A stretch of DNA of 64,000 bases, taken from Mariniphaga sediminis (GTDB lineage: Bacteria > Bacteroidota > Bacteroidia > Bacteroidales > Prolixibacteraceae). The notes beneath the pieces were generated by a model. The model had not been told where the DNA came from, searched no databases, and worked only from the letters and a program-made list of their open reading frames with translations. Made by a program: the position numbers and the translations under genes. Below, piece by piece: positions 9,392 through 18,076 of the stretch. Where the stretch lies: NCBI RefSeq assembly GCF_003573545.1, contig NZ_QWET01000009.1, forward strand, positions 124,001 through 188,000. Reading direction: 5' to 3'. Within the stretch, counting starts at the first letter, position 1, and each line of letters begins with the position of its first letter.

Positions 9392-9424
9392 CAAATATAA
9401 AAATTAATTTTACAGCACTGCAAA
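9392..9424 (-). promoter_or_regulatory. Bacteroidota-type promoter of tetR
   Basis: Read on the minus strand, TTTG (9424-9421) and TATATTTG (9399-9392) are separated by 21 bp, matching the Bacteroidota housekeeping promoter (TTTG around -33, TAnnTTTG around -7). Initiation would fall near 9385-9388, inside the operator, giving a leader of about 14 nt and no Shine-Dalgarno sequence. Confidence 0.7.
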
Positions 9425-9483
9425 TAATTTAATTTTTTTTGTTTTCTGTTAAAAAAAGTTTTCTAAAAAGATATATACTCCGG

Positions 9484-11247
9484 TCAGCTGGCCATCTTTC
9501 CGCGCATCAACATGTTTACGGCATCTTCGAGTGAGCCTGCACGGGTTACCTTTCCTGAGTTGACAAAGAAAATTTCGTCGGCATTGGCAATGGTATTGAG
9601 GCGATGCGCTATGATGACCTTGGTAGTAGAGGCCGGGAGCTTTTGCAAAATTTTGTCCAGCAGTTTTTCAGTTATGGTGTCAATATTGGCAGTAGCCTCA
9701 TCAAGAATGAGCAGATCGGGCTGGCGAAGTACAATGCGCATAAAAGCGATAAGCTGTTTTTGTCCCAGGCTAATGCCATCACCCGTATCGTCAACTTTTG
9801 TATCCAATCCGCGGTCAAACCGTTCCAGTAGTTTTTCCAGCCCGGTGTCACGAAAAACCTGGGCCAGTTTCTTGTTACTGTATTCCCTGTATGCTTCATT
9901 TCCATACAAAATATTGTCTCTAACGGTACCGCTAAAGAGGAAAGGTTCCTGCAGAATAAACCCGATTTTTTTTACGCGCTCTTCATGCGGGTAGGACTGA
10001 ATATCGCAGCCGTTGAGCAATATAGTACCTTTGGAGGGATCGTAAATACGAGCTATCAGGGAAGCAGTGGTTGTTTTTCCTCCGCCTGTAGGTCCGACAA
10101 AGGCATATGTTTTTCCCCTTTCCAGTTCAAAACTTATACGGTGCAGAACTTCCGTGCCGTTAGGGTATGAAAATGAAACATCTTTAAAAGCGAGCAATGA
10201 TGAAGAAGTTACACTTTCCCGATCTGCAACAACGGGCATATTATTCTCCAGAGTCAGAATTTTCCGGATGCGGTCCCAGGCAGCAAGCGCCAACTGGAAA
10301 TTGGCCCACAACGAGGCAAGTTGGCGCAACGGGTTATAAAAACTGGTAACATAAGCGATAAAGCTGATTAAAAGCCCGATGGTAAAACTTCCCTGGGTAA
10401 TCAGGTAAATGCCAAAGGCGAGTACTATGAGCTGCCCCATATTGGACAAAAAGGTGTAAACAGGCATAAACAGATTGTTGGCCACACCCGCTTTAACAGA
10501 AGTTGAATAATTATAGCGGTTCACTTCTGCAAACCTCTTTCTGAAGTAGTCGCGCCGGTCGAAGGCCACAATCACCTTAAAGTTGCTCAGGCTTTCCTGC
10601 ACTTCAGAACTGAGATTCCCGGTACTTTTTAAACTTTCCGCATTTCTCTTCTTTACCCAGGGGGATACAAAATGTGTAAAAATCCAGATAATAATAGCCG
10701 GGGAAAGCGTTGCCGCCCCCAGGGGCAAATGGATAGACAGCAAAAAAATTCCGGCTCCAATCATTATCAGGATTGAACGCATAAACTGCATCAACGACTG
10801 AGAAAAAAACTGGTTTATATTTTCGGTGTCGTTATTGATACGTGAAATCAGATCGCCGGCTTTATTCTGATTGAAAAAGTCGTAGGGCAATTCCTGAAGT
10901 TTATTAAAAACAGCATTCCGCAAGGCAAACAGGATATGCTGCCCCACAGTGCCCATCAGCTTGGTTTGCAGGTAGCCGGCACCCACCGCAACGATATACA
11001 TAATCAGCAAAATTCCACTAAACAGAAGGACACCATCAAATTGTTTTGCCCGTATATATGTGTCGATTGTATGACCGATGATGATGGGTCCGGCGAGAGT
11101 GAGTAAAGCAGTAATCAACATGGCACTAAATGCGGTCCACAACATTTTTTTCTCTTCCACCAGGTGTACCACCAGACTTTTTAACGATGCAAAAGTGGAT
11201 CGTTTCTTTGCTTTATTTTCTGTTTCGAAATTAAGATTGTAATTCAT
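9484..11247 (-). CDS. ABC transporter ATP-binding/permease protein (canonical-site half)
   Basis: A 587-residue ABC exporter half-transporter: six TM helices in the first 330 residues, then a nucleotide-binding domain. With the chosen start (ATG at 11245-11247) Walker A GPTGGGKT is at about 385-392, Walker B is LLILDE with catalytic Glu517, and the H-loop His is 548. The signature is SLGQK instead of LSGGQ (493-497). The frame is open back to 11331, but that would add 28 residues overlapping the upstream gene by 101 bp; the chosen start overlaps it by 17 bp. The non-canonical signature complements the degenerate partner encoded directly upstream, so the two should form a heterodimer. Substrate (drug, lipid or peptide) is unknown. 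Confidence 0.9.
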   Translation of the reverse strand: MNYNLNFETENKAKKRSTFASLKSLVVHLVEEKKMLWTAFSAMLITALLTLAGPIIIGHTIDTYIRAKQFDGVLLFSGILLIMYIVAVGAGYLQTKLMGTVGQHILFALRNAVFNKLQELPYDFFNQNKAGDLISRINNDTENINQFFSQSLMQFMRSILIMIGAGIFLLSIHLPLGAATLSPAIIIWIFTHFVSPWVKKRNAESLKSTGNLSSEVQESLSNFKVIVAFDRRDYFRKRFAEVNRYNYSTSVKAGVANNLFMPVYTFLSNMGQLIVLAFGIYLITQGSFTIGLLISFIAYVTSFYNPLRQLASLWANFQLALAAWDRIRKILTLENNMPVVADRESVTSSSLLAFKDVSFSYPNGTEVLHRISFELERGKTYAFVGPTGGGKTTTASLIARIYDPSKGTILLNGCDIQSYPHEERVKKIGFILQEPFLFSGTVRDNILYGNEAYREYSNKKLAQVFRDTGLEKLLERFDRGLDTKVDDTGDGISLGQKQLIAFMRIVLRQPDLLILDEATANIDTITEKLLDKILQKLPASTTKVIIAHRLNTIANADEIFFVNSGKVTRAGSLEDAVNMLMRGKMAS

Positions 11248-12988
11248 AGTGACTGGTACTCTGTTGAGAATTATAAATCTGGATGTATTCCGGACAGGTA
11301 GCCAGTAATGTTTCGTGGCTACCTGTTTCAATCACTTCGCCCTCCATCAGCATAATAATCTGGTCAAAATTTTTGACAGGTGCAATCTTCTGAGTCACAG
11401 AAACGAGTGTCAAATCAGGATAATTATTCAACACATTATGCAGTATCTTTTGTTCGGTTTGCTGGTCGACGCGCGCCGTAAAATCATCCAGCAACAATAT
11501 TTTCGGGTTGAGTGCCAACGCCCTGGCCAGCATAATTCGCTGTTTTTGCCCTCCTGAAAGGCTGGTGCCCCTCTCCGATACAATAGTATCCAACTTTTGC
11601 GGCAAGGACTGAACAAACCCTTTTAGTTCAGCTGTTTCAATGGCTTTTGCCAGCGATTCATCGGTTACGGTATTGCTGAAAGCAATATTTTCGCGCAGGC
11701 TCAGGTTAAACAGCACACTGTCCTGAAACACAAACCCAATCTGTTGATGAAAAGACTCTTTCTGAAAATCCTGACTATATATTCCTTCAAACTCAATGGT
11801 TCCTGAGTCAGGTTTTATGAGCCCGGTAAGCAGGTAGAGCAGCTGGCTTTTCCCGGCTGCTGTTGGTCCTATGATGGCTGTTCGCGAACCTGCTTTTACT
11901 GCAAACGAAACATCTTTCAGCACCGGTTTATCATCATACAAAACAGTCACGTTTCTTACCTCTATATTCCCTTGCAGCGGAGTAGTGTCCGTTCCTGTTC
12001 CCGGGGTTTCAGGCTTCTTCAGAACCTGATCAATCCGTTCATATGAGGCAGAAGCCCGGGCAATGGTATTGCTCATGAAACCGATTACAATAATGGGAAA
12101 GACCAACATAGAAACATAACTGTTAAAAGCAGCAAAATCACCCAACGACAAACTCCCGTTGATAACAAAATGCCCCCCCAGCGCCAAAATCGTAAGAGTG
12201 GCCAGGTTAGCCACAAAAGTGATAATCGGAATCAGTGTAGCAAACAAAGTGAGAATAGAAATCCCCAGCTTCTTCGCTTCCGTATTAGTTGCCAGAAATT
12301 TTCCGTATTCCAGTTGCTGAGAATTAATGACCCTTATAATAGCAGCCCCCAAAATACTTTCGTTTATCACCTGGTTGAGACGATCAATAATTTCCCGGCT
12401 CTTTTTAAACAAAACCCGAACTTTTCGCAACACAAAATAAAATGCGAACCCAATTACCGGAATCATCAAAATAACAGACAAAGCCAGTCTCCAGTTGATG
12501 AGGAGCATAAGGACACAGGTGCCAATAATCATGAACACCGATGAAATAATGGAAGCCACCGCCTGGGCAACAAACATTTTTACCGAATCTATATCTGAAG
12601 TCAGGTTCGTCAACAATTTCGACGGGTTCGACTCCCGGATAAAAGAAAAGCTTTGGCGCGATATTTTATCAGAAAGTTTTTTCCGAAGATCAAAAGCAAC
12701 CCGCTCTGAAGCATACGTTTGAATAATCGCCTGCAGGTAGCTAAAAAGAAAAATACCTGCAGAAACCAAAACAAATGCAACTACAACGTTTTTCAACACA
12801 AACTGACCATCCGTATAAGCGTCGATACCGTAGGAAATGATTTTGGGAATGATGAGGTTCGCCCCGTTTCCCAACAAAGCAAAAACCACCAGCAACACAA
12901 TCATGGACATATAGGGTTTCAATAAGGCCAGTAACCCCGATTTTGTTTTTCCGGAAGTGGTTTTTTGCTTGTTTCTCGTGTCTTCCAT
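11231..12988 (-). CDS. ABC transporter ATP-binding/permease protein (degenerate-site half)
   Basis: A 585-residue half-exporter with six TM helices (about 27-310) and a C-terminal ATPase domain. Walker A (GPTAAGKS, 374-381) and LSGGQ (477-481) are intact. The residue after the Walker B aspartate is Asp502 instead of the catalytic Glu (LLLDDFTA), and the switch His is replaced by Gln533 (SVTQKI). Such substitutions mark the inactive-site partner of heterodimeric exporters of the TM287/288 and BmrCD kind. It lies upstream of and overlaps the gene for the partner, whose Glu and His are intact but whose signature is altered. It begins an independent two-gene operon. Confidence 0.9.
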   Translation of the reverse strand: MEDTRNKQKTTSGKTKSGLLALLKPYMSMIVLLVVFALLGNGANLIIPKIISYGIDAYTDGQFVLKNVVVAFVLVSAGIFLFSYLQAIIQTYASERVAFDLRKKLSDKISRQSFSFIRESNPSKLLTNLTSDIDSVKMFVAQAVASIISSVFMIIGTCVLMLLINWRLALSVILMIPVIGFAFYFVLRKVRVLFKKSREIIDRLNQVINESILGAAIIRVINSQQLEYGKFLATNTEAKKLGISILTLFATLIPIITFVANLATLTILALGGHFVINGSLSLGDFAAFNSYVSMLVFPIIVIGFMSNTIARASASYERIDQVLKKPETPGTGTDTTPLQGNIEVRNVTVLYDDKPVLKDVSFAVKAGSRTAIIGPTAAGKSQLLYLLTGLIKPDSGTIEFEGIYSQDFQKESFHQQIGFVFQDSVLFNLSLRENIAFSNTVTDESLAKAIETAELKGFVQSLPQKLDTIVSERGTSLSGGQKQRIMLARALALNPKILLLDDFTARVDQQTEQKILHNVLNNYPDLTLVSVTQKIAPVKNFDQIIMLMEGEVIETGSHETLLATCPEYIQIYNSQQSTSHYELQS

Positions 12989-13216
12989 TGTCCTGTTTTC
13001 CTCTAAAACTTTTGTTCTGCAAAGAAAAATGTAAAAAATGAACTTTGCATGGATTTATCGGCGAATGTAAGAATGATTCCTTATAACCAATAAATTTTAA
13101 TGGCCGGATTATCGATTCAAAAACATCTGAATCTGAAATTCAATCCGGCATTAATAACAAGTTTTCAGGAAAAAAGTTATCTGCTTTTATGCTGCGTGTT
13201 TGAAATAGAAAATAGT

Positions 13217-13256
13217 GAATCAGGCGAATGATACATTTTTTTCATTCGCCTGATTC
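13217..13256 (-). terminator. Perfect 15-bp hairpin downstream of the sigma-factor operon
   Basis: GAATCAGGCGAATGA (13217-13231) is exactly inverted at 13242-13256 with a 10-nt loop. It begins 13 bp after the stop of the last gene of the minus-strand operon. The sequence after it on that strand (CACTATTTTCTATTTC) is T-rich but not a pure T-tract, so termination or 3'-end protection are both possible. Confidence 0.6.
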
Positions 13257-13269
13257 AAAATCCTTATTT

Positions 13270-13905
13270 TTAAAATTTCCCAAATTTGAATGTCAATCCG
13301 GCGTGCACGCCACGCAATGCATCTTTTTTTGTGTGAGGCAATTGAACATCCGAAGTATACCGGTAGCTCAATGTAGCAGCCGTTCGGAAAAACCGTGCCA
13401 GGTTAAACTCAAGTTCCACTGCAGGTTCTATAACAAAAATCAAATCGTGTTCAATATAGTCGGTTCTCCAGTGAGGATGTTCCGGGATACCGTAATTGTA
13501 GTTTTCTATGAGTGCAACACCACCTATTCCGAAAAGGATGGGAAATGACACATGAACAGGTTTCAACCCTCCCACAATAGGCTCAATAAAAATACCTCCA
13601 TAGCCGCCGGTTAATGCATAGTTTTGGATTTCATCCTCCATAAGATCATCGAGGTTGCTTATGAACCCGTAGCCTGCCAGTCCAAGGGCTGTGGAATGAT
13701 TAAAAATTAAAGCTGCACGGCCTCCTGTAACCAGTGCATCCTCACCGCCAATCTGTGAATAGCCTACCGAAAACGCACCATAAAAACCCAGGCTTTTCTG
13801 GTCTGAAAAAAGGGTCTCAATTTCATGTCCGCGTTCATCCTCCTGTGCGGAAGAAATAAAATTAATTGCCAGTAAAGACAAAAGTAAAATCATAAATTTT
13901 TTCAT
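13270..13905 (-). CDS. Hypothetical outer-membrane beta-barrel protein
   Basis: A 211-residue protein with a signal peptide (KKFMILLLSLLAINFISSAQ). The mature chain has alternating beta-strand character, glycine- and aromatic-rich segments, and a C-terminal strand ending LTFKFGKF. It looks like a small outer-membrane barrel, but I cannot name a family. It is the last gene of a five-gene operon led by an ECF sigma factor and starts 7 bp after the GIN-domain lipoprotein gene, so it is probably produced in the same envelope response. Confidence 0.7.
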   Translation of the reverse strand: MKKFMILLLSLLAINFISSAQEDERGHEIETLFSDQKSLGFYGAFSVGYSQIGGEDALVTGGRAALIFNHSTALGLAGYGFISNLDDLMEDEIQNYALTGGYGGIFIEPIVGGLKPVHVSFPILFGIGGVALIENYNYGIPEHPHWRTDYIEHDLIFVIEPAVELEFNLARFFRTAATLSYRYTSDVQLPHTKKDALRGVHAGLTFKFGKF

Positions 13906-13912
13906 CGTATCC

Positions 13913-14629
13913 TTAATTTTGTCGAATAATATCTCCTGAACCCGAAATATGAGTCTCTATGCTGGGAGAACCACTATAAAAAACATTACCACTCCCGGAT
14001 ATTGCCGCTTTTAAGTAATGGCTTACCTGAATCCAAATATCTCCTGACCCGGAAATGGTTGCGTCACAATCATGAAGGTCAAGATCCCAGGCGTCCATTT
14101 CGCCTGAACCACTCAACAAAAAGTCAGCAACTTCAGCCTCCCCGGAAATTGTAAGGGCGCCCGAGCCGGAAATCACAGCATCTACAGAAGCCGCCTCAAC
14201 ATAGGTTTCAATGGTTCCCGAGCCGGAGATAACTGCATCAAAATGTTCGGCGGTAAAATAGCCCGTTGAAATGGTACCTGAACCGCTTTGTGTTATCCCT
14301 TCCAGGTAGGGGGTTGTAACGTAAACTTCCATCGGCAAACGGTTGTTCAGACTATGCAGGCCGGAAGTGTAAATTCGAAGAGTGTTATTTTTCACGTGGG
14401 TTTCGATGTACTGAAGAAGATTTGATTCGGCATTGACCACAACCTCAAATTCATCTCCTTTTGTAATATGAACATCGAAAGCACCTTCCGACTTAACCTT
14501 TTCGAAATCAGGGGTAATTCTCCCTTCGGTGGCTGCTATCCCGTTCCCCCTGATTATTAAATCATCTACGCAGCCGGTTACCGCAAAAAAGGTAACTGTA
14601 CTAAAAATTAATAGTTTAATTGTTTTCAT
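13913..14629 (-). CDS. Head-GIN-domain (DUF2807) lipoprotein
   Basis: A 238-residue lipoprotein. Signal peptide and lipobox (FFAVTGC) are followed by the DUF2807 head-GIN pattern (DFEKVKSEGAFDVHITKGD). The C-terminal half contains seven SGSG motifs about 19-20 residues apart, as expected for turns of a right-handed beta-solenoid. The frame is open upstream to 14710, but the start at 14627-14629 (MKTIKLLIFST) places the signal peptide correctly. The domain is widespread in Bacteroidota, often described as putative autotransporter adhesin, and its function is unproven. It belongs to the sigma factor operon; surface or periplasmic location is likely. Confidence 0.85.
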   Translation of the reverse strand: MKTIKLLIFSTVTFFAVTGCVDDLIIRGNGIAATEGRITPDFEKVKSEGAFDVHITKGDEFEVVVNAESNLLQYIETHVKNNTLRIYTSGLHSLNNRLPMEVYVTTPYLEGITQSGSGTISTGYFTAEHFDAVISGSGTIETYVEAASVDAVISGSGALTISGEAEVADFLLSGSGEMDAWDLDLHDCDATISGSGDIWIQVSHYLKAAISGSGNVFYSGSPSIETHISGSGDIIRQN

Positions 14630-14804
14630 CTCATATTGTTTTAATTTTTCATGGTACTCAATGGAATTTACCACAGTGGATAGCAGTTTTTCTCCCATGG
14701 TTCCTTTCATGGCTTCAAAGCAAAATGTTTCCGTTTAAATTGTTTCTGTTTTAGTGACAGCTATTTTTTAAAAGGGTTGCACGAAAAATAAAAAAATGCT
14801 CTTT

Positions 14805-15905
14805 CTATTTTGAGAATATATTGATTTCGCCTGAGTTGGCATTTATAAAAAGCTTTTTCATACTGTCATCCTTCTTGTTGAAAAACCCGGAAAGCTTTAC
14901 CTTACCTTCCTTTTCATCCAGTGTTTCTTTTTCTTCAATCTCAATTTCACGATCGGTGTTCACCTCTGATTTGGTATGGGTAATTTCGAATCCAAAATCA
15001 GTTTCAGGATGAAACCAAAGATTAATATCTGTAGATTTTGATTCGATAAATATGTTGGTGAAGTCCGAAGCCGTTTTTTCAATATCCAAATCGCCGTATT
15101 CAGCTCTTAACGTTAACCGGTCGTTTAATTCATTCAGCCTGAAATTGGAGAAACTACCCCGTGCTTCCACCATATCGGCAAGCCGGATTCTATATTTGTC
15201 GCGACGGGAATCAGCATAAAGTTCATTTATTTCGAGTATCTCAAAAGACGATGATTTTCCGGTTATCCGTAACGATTTTGCTTTTTTAATGTACAGGTCG
15301 CTGTAGTTACAATTAAAGCGTGCGTTTTTTATTTCATTGATGGTTGCATCGGCAAAATTGAGCGTGATGTTTGTCCTGCCTGAAAAGTCATGCGATTTCA
15401 GGTTTCCGTTCGAAAGGTCTATCTCAACTTCGCCCTGGTAATCGCCGATAAAAATATCTCCAAATTTGTTTTCCACTTTCAGTGTATTCGTTTTTGGCAA
15501 TTTCACCAAATAGTCGATCTCCATATTACCACCTCCCGCCTGAAGCAATGTTTCCTTAAACCGCAAAAATTCTTTTTCCATGGTGCTGCTGTTTTCCCCC
15601 ACTTCAGTACGGATTATCAGAAAATGCTGACTATTGGTAAATTCGAAATCAATCTTGTCCATCGATTTTTCGAGCTTCGACTGCTTTTTCTCTTCCACCC
15701 TCACTCTAATTTCAACAACCACCGAATCTTTTTCCCAGGTTTTTAACTCGATTTTACCGTATTTATTGGAAATTTCTATTCTCGTTTCCGGGCTAACCCG
15801 AAATCGTTTGGAAATTTCTTTGGTTTCGGTAAACTGGGCAAACAGCGAAACAGGTACCAACCAGCCCAAAACCAAAAGACCCACTCCAATTTTAAGTTGT
15901 TTCAT
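14805..15905 (-). CDS. Secreted DUF4097-like beta-solenoid protein
   Basis: A 366-residue protein with a signal peptide (MKQLKIGVGLLVLGWLVPVS, cleavage after LFAQ), then repeated short beta segments (NKYGKIELKTW, NKFGDIFIGDY, NLKSHDFSG) typical of DUF4097/DUF2807-like right-handed helices. The reading frame extends to 15959, but the start at 15903-15905 fits the signal peptide and avoids overlap with the anti-sigma gene. It lies between the anti-sigma gene and the GIN lipoprotein in the same operon, so two related solenoid proteins are co-expressed. In many Bacteroidota such proteins sit next to ECF sigma/anti-sigma pairs. No enzymatic motif is visible. Confidence 0.75.
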   Translation of the reverse strand: MKQLKIGVGLLVLGWLVPVSLFAQFTETKEISKRFRVSPETRIEISNKYGKIELKTWEKDSVVVEIRVRVEEKKQSKLEKSMDKIDFEFTNSQHFLIIRTEVGENSSTMEKEFLRFKETLLQAGGGNMEIDYLVKLPKTNTLKVENKFGDIFIGDYQGEVEIDLSNGNLKSHDFSGRTNITLNFADATINEIKNARFNCNYSDLYIKKAKSLRITGKSSSFEILEINELYADSRRDKYRIRLADMVEARGSFSNFRLNELNDRLTLRAEYGDLDIEKTASDFTNIFIESKSTDINLWFHPETDFGFEITHTKSEVNTDREIEIEEKETLDEKEGKVKLSGFFNKKDDSMKKLFINANSGEINIFSK

Positions 15906-15927
15906 TATTTTTACCTTTCCTATTCTA

Positions 15928-16434
15928 TTAGCAATTAATTTGATCCAGTACTTCGTCAACCAGTTTCAGACGCTTCCTGTTATTGTCGATCATGGCTTCA
16001 ATAACAGCCTTGTTCGAAATATTCTCTCTCAGATCATTTTTCAATTCATTGTACATAAACTCTAATTCTGTGAGATCAGATTCAATTTCCACTTTCAATT
16101 CAGGAAACGTGCTGTAGCACTTTCTAATCTCTTTCAGTTTCCCGCTTACCTGTTGGGCGTAAAAGGTTTCTGCCTCCATTAACTCACGCATCTCCGGATC
16201 ATCAATTATCTCGGAATACCCTGGAGATAAAATGGTTGATTTGTACAACATAACAGATGTAACCAACACCACGATAAATACGGCAGCTACCCTGAGCAGG
16301 TATACATTTAAACGCCTTGTTTTCGTTTTTTTTGAGGCGGCTGAAATATTTTCCCAGACTTTCTGTGAAGGTTCGAGTTGATCGAACCCACGTCTGTTAT
16401 TCCTTACAAATTCTTCCAATCGATCAGTTTCCAT
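15928..16434 (-). CDS. Membrane-anchored anti-sigma factor
   Basis: A 168-residue protein with an N-terminal cytoplasmic segment (METDRLEEFVRNNRRGFDQL, then SQKVWENI), one TM helix at about residues 44-64 (RVAAVFIVVLVTSVML), and a periplasmic helical domain with heptad-like spacing. This single-pass layout, directly after and overlapping an ECF sigma factor gene by 11 bp, identifies it as the cognate anti-sigma factor even though no FecR or ZAS zinc motif is present. It should hold the sigma factor at the membrane until an envelope signal releases it. Confidence 0.82.
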   Translation of the reverse strand: METDRLEEFVRNNRRGFDQLEPSQKVWENISAASKKTKTRRLNVYLLRVAAVFIVVLVTSVMLYKSTILSPGYSEIIDDPEMRELMEAETFYAQQVSGKLKEIRKCYSTFPELKVEIESDLTELEFMYNELKNDLRENISNKAVIEAMIDNNRKRLKLVDEVLDQINC

Positions 16435-17008
16435 AATCCTTGTTTTTTGTCAAAGGAATCCCTCCTGTATTTTCTTTCAATATCTTCACAATATGTCGTT
16501 TCGCTCGCATAAACTGGCTCTTCGAAGTCGATTCTGTAATGTTCATAATTTGGGCAATTTCTCCGTGATCGTATCCTTCCAGCAGGTAAAGTGAAAAAAC
16601 CATCCGGCCCCTTTCGGGCAGCAGCTCCATCGCCCGGGTTACACCAGCCACCGTAAATTGAAGTTCCTCTTCGTCTTCTCCGGTCTCAGGCTGGTCGTAA
16701 TTGAATATTTCTTCGGAGTAAGTCAATTCCACCTTTCTTTTGTTTTTTGCATTGATACAAGTATTTATAACAATCCTTTTTAGCCACGCTCCAAAACTCG
16801 ATTCATACCTGAATGTATCAAGCTTTGTAAAAGCCTGTATAAATGCTTCCTGCAACATATCTTCAGCCTCTTCACGATTGTTCATCATCCGGTAGCACAC
16901 GTTGAACATGGCCCTGGAATACAATTGATAGAGCTCAAACCGGGCTTTGTCTTTCCCCCTCTTACAGGCTTCAATTAACCTCTGATGTATATGTTCTGTC
17001 CCTCCCAA
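16424..17008 (-). CDS. ECF RNA polymerase sigma factor
   Basis: A 194-residue group 4 sigma factor. Region 2 is at about 25-95 (YSRAMFNVCYRMMNNREEAE, QEAFIQAF, WLKRIVINTCIN), an acidic linker at 105-125 (DQPETGEDEEEL), and region 4 at about 130-182 (ELLPERGRMVFSLYLLEGYD, HGEIAQIMNITESTSKSQ). It begins the operon sigma, anti-sigma, solenoid protein, GIN lipoprotein, barrel protein. It is probably autoregulated, but its promoter consensus cannot be derived from one example. No TAnnTTTG box is visible upstream, which is compatible with use of its own promoter type. Confidence 0.92.
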   Translation of the reverse strand: MGGTEHIHQRLIEACKRGKDKARFELYQLYSRAMFNVCYRMMNNREEAEDMLQEAFIQAFTKLDTFRYESSFGAWLKRIVINTCINAKNKRKVELTYSEEIFNYDQPETGEDEEELQFTVAGVTRAMELLPERGRMVFSLYLLEGYDHGEIAQIMNITESTSKSQFMRAKRHIVKILKENTGGIPLTKNKDYGN

Positions 17009-17440
17009 TTTTTAAATTTTCCGTAATAATGACAAAAGAAAAAATAAAGGGTTGCAATTCTGCTGTTAACTTGTATCTGATTCAGGAATACACCCCAAAG
17101 CATTTTACAAGTTTTTTACACTTAGATGTTTCACGCTATCACTAATGTTGCGTCTTGCCAAAAATACGCAAGTTCATCTTAATTGCTGTAAAATCCTATC
17201 TAAAATATTACCGGTTAAAGGGTTACAAAAGCATTTCTACTCATCTTTCCTGTCTTGTCCGCTTTTAACACAAATTAACGCACGTTCCCAACATTTTTCT
17301 GTCTTTTTCACAAGAACATGAAAACAGTTTAGCGACTATTTTTTACAGTTCAGCAATTAACTTGCTGCTTCACAGAAATTCATTTCCCCCAAAAGGTAAA
17401 GCAGGATAATTTTAGGCGTGAAAACAGAAAACAATTCAGT
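17009..17440. other. Divergent intergenic region, no feature recognised
   Basis: The 432 bp between the sigma factor gene (minus) and the START-domain gene (plus) contain no open frame of interest. A weak 6-bp dyad (TTGCGT 17148-17153 / ACGCAA 17166-17171) is present but unremarkable. Promoters of both flanking genes must lie here; none matches TAnnTTTG clearly. Confidence 0.4.
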
Positions 17441-18076
17441 ATGCGAAAACAGAAAGCAACATTCCTGATAATGCTCCTGCTATTGTCTGCTTCAGCAAAA
17501 CCAATGGCAAAAGAGAGCAAAAGCGGGAACAATGAAACATGGAGCCTTGCCAGGAAATCGGAGGATATCTCTGTATATTACCGTTGGGTGACCATTGATT
17601 CGGTAAAAACCCGCGAAATGCGCGCCCGTTTTTTTATCCAGGCAGAAGTTCCTGAAATCCTGGCACATTTTTATGACCCTCAAAGTTATTTCCTGTGGGC
17701 AGTGGGAGTGAAGGAATGCCGGATAACAAAGATGGACAACTCGGAATGGGTTACTTACGCCCTCATGAGCTACCCCTGGCCGCTAAAACAAAAGGATTTG
17801 GTAACCAGGCATATTGTACGGCAAACTGCCTCCGGCACGCGTATTTCAATTTCTGCGGATCCACAATTCTTCCCGAAAAAAGAAGGCGTGGAGCGGATGG
17901 AAAATTACCGGGGAGAATGGCACTTCATTTCTGCAGAAGACGGAACAACCGAAGTAGATTACCGGGTTGTTTCATTCACCAAGCCTGTTTTTCCGAGGTT
18001 TATCCAGGATCCGGTTATTCAAAATCTTTTTATCGATTCATTTCACGATTTAAAACACCTGGCGGAAACAAAATGA
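17441..18076 (+). CDS. START-domain lipid-binding-like protein
   Basis: A 211-residue exported protein. A signal peptide of about 23 residues (ATFLIMLLLLSASAKP) precedes a START-like fold recognisable by IPEILAHFYDP-type spacing, the YPWPLKQKDLVTRH segment and the C-terminal FIDSFHDLKHLAE helix. Members bind lipids or hydrophobic ligands in a deep cavity. Its stop overlaps the start of the DUF2062 gene by 4 bp (ATGA), and the SDR follows, so an operon START-DUF2062-SDR is clear. The context suggests handling of a membrane lipid or polyketide-like hydrophobic compound; this is an inference. Confidence 0.82.
   Translation: MRKQKATFLIMLLLLSASAKPMAKESKSGNNETWSLARKSEDISVYYRWVTIDSVKTREMRARFFIQAEVPEILAHFYDPQSYFLWAVGVKECRITKMDNSEWVTYALMSYPWPLKQKDLVTRHIVRQTASGTRISISADPQFFPKKEGVERMENYRGEWHFISAEDGTTEVDYRVVSFTKPVFPRFIQDPVIQNLFIDSFHDLKHLAETK

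Noticed and set aside
9373-9423. N-terminal extension of the TetR frame to 9423
   Set aside because: The promoter and operator lie within it, and the usual TetR N-terminus begins at the ATG at 9372.
11248-11331. 28-codon N-terminal extension of the second ABC protein
   Set aside because: It would lie entirely within the upstream ABC gene and shows no conserved sequence.
17695-18072. N-terminal part of the long frame leading into the DUF2062 gene
   Set aside because: It is an out-of-frame reading of the START-domain gene; the ATG at 18073 overlapping the START stop is the proper start.
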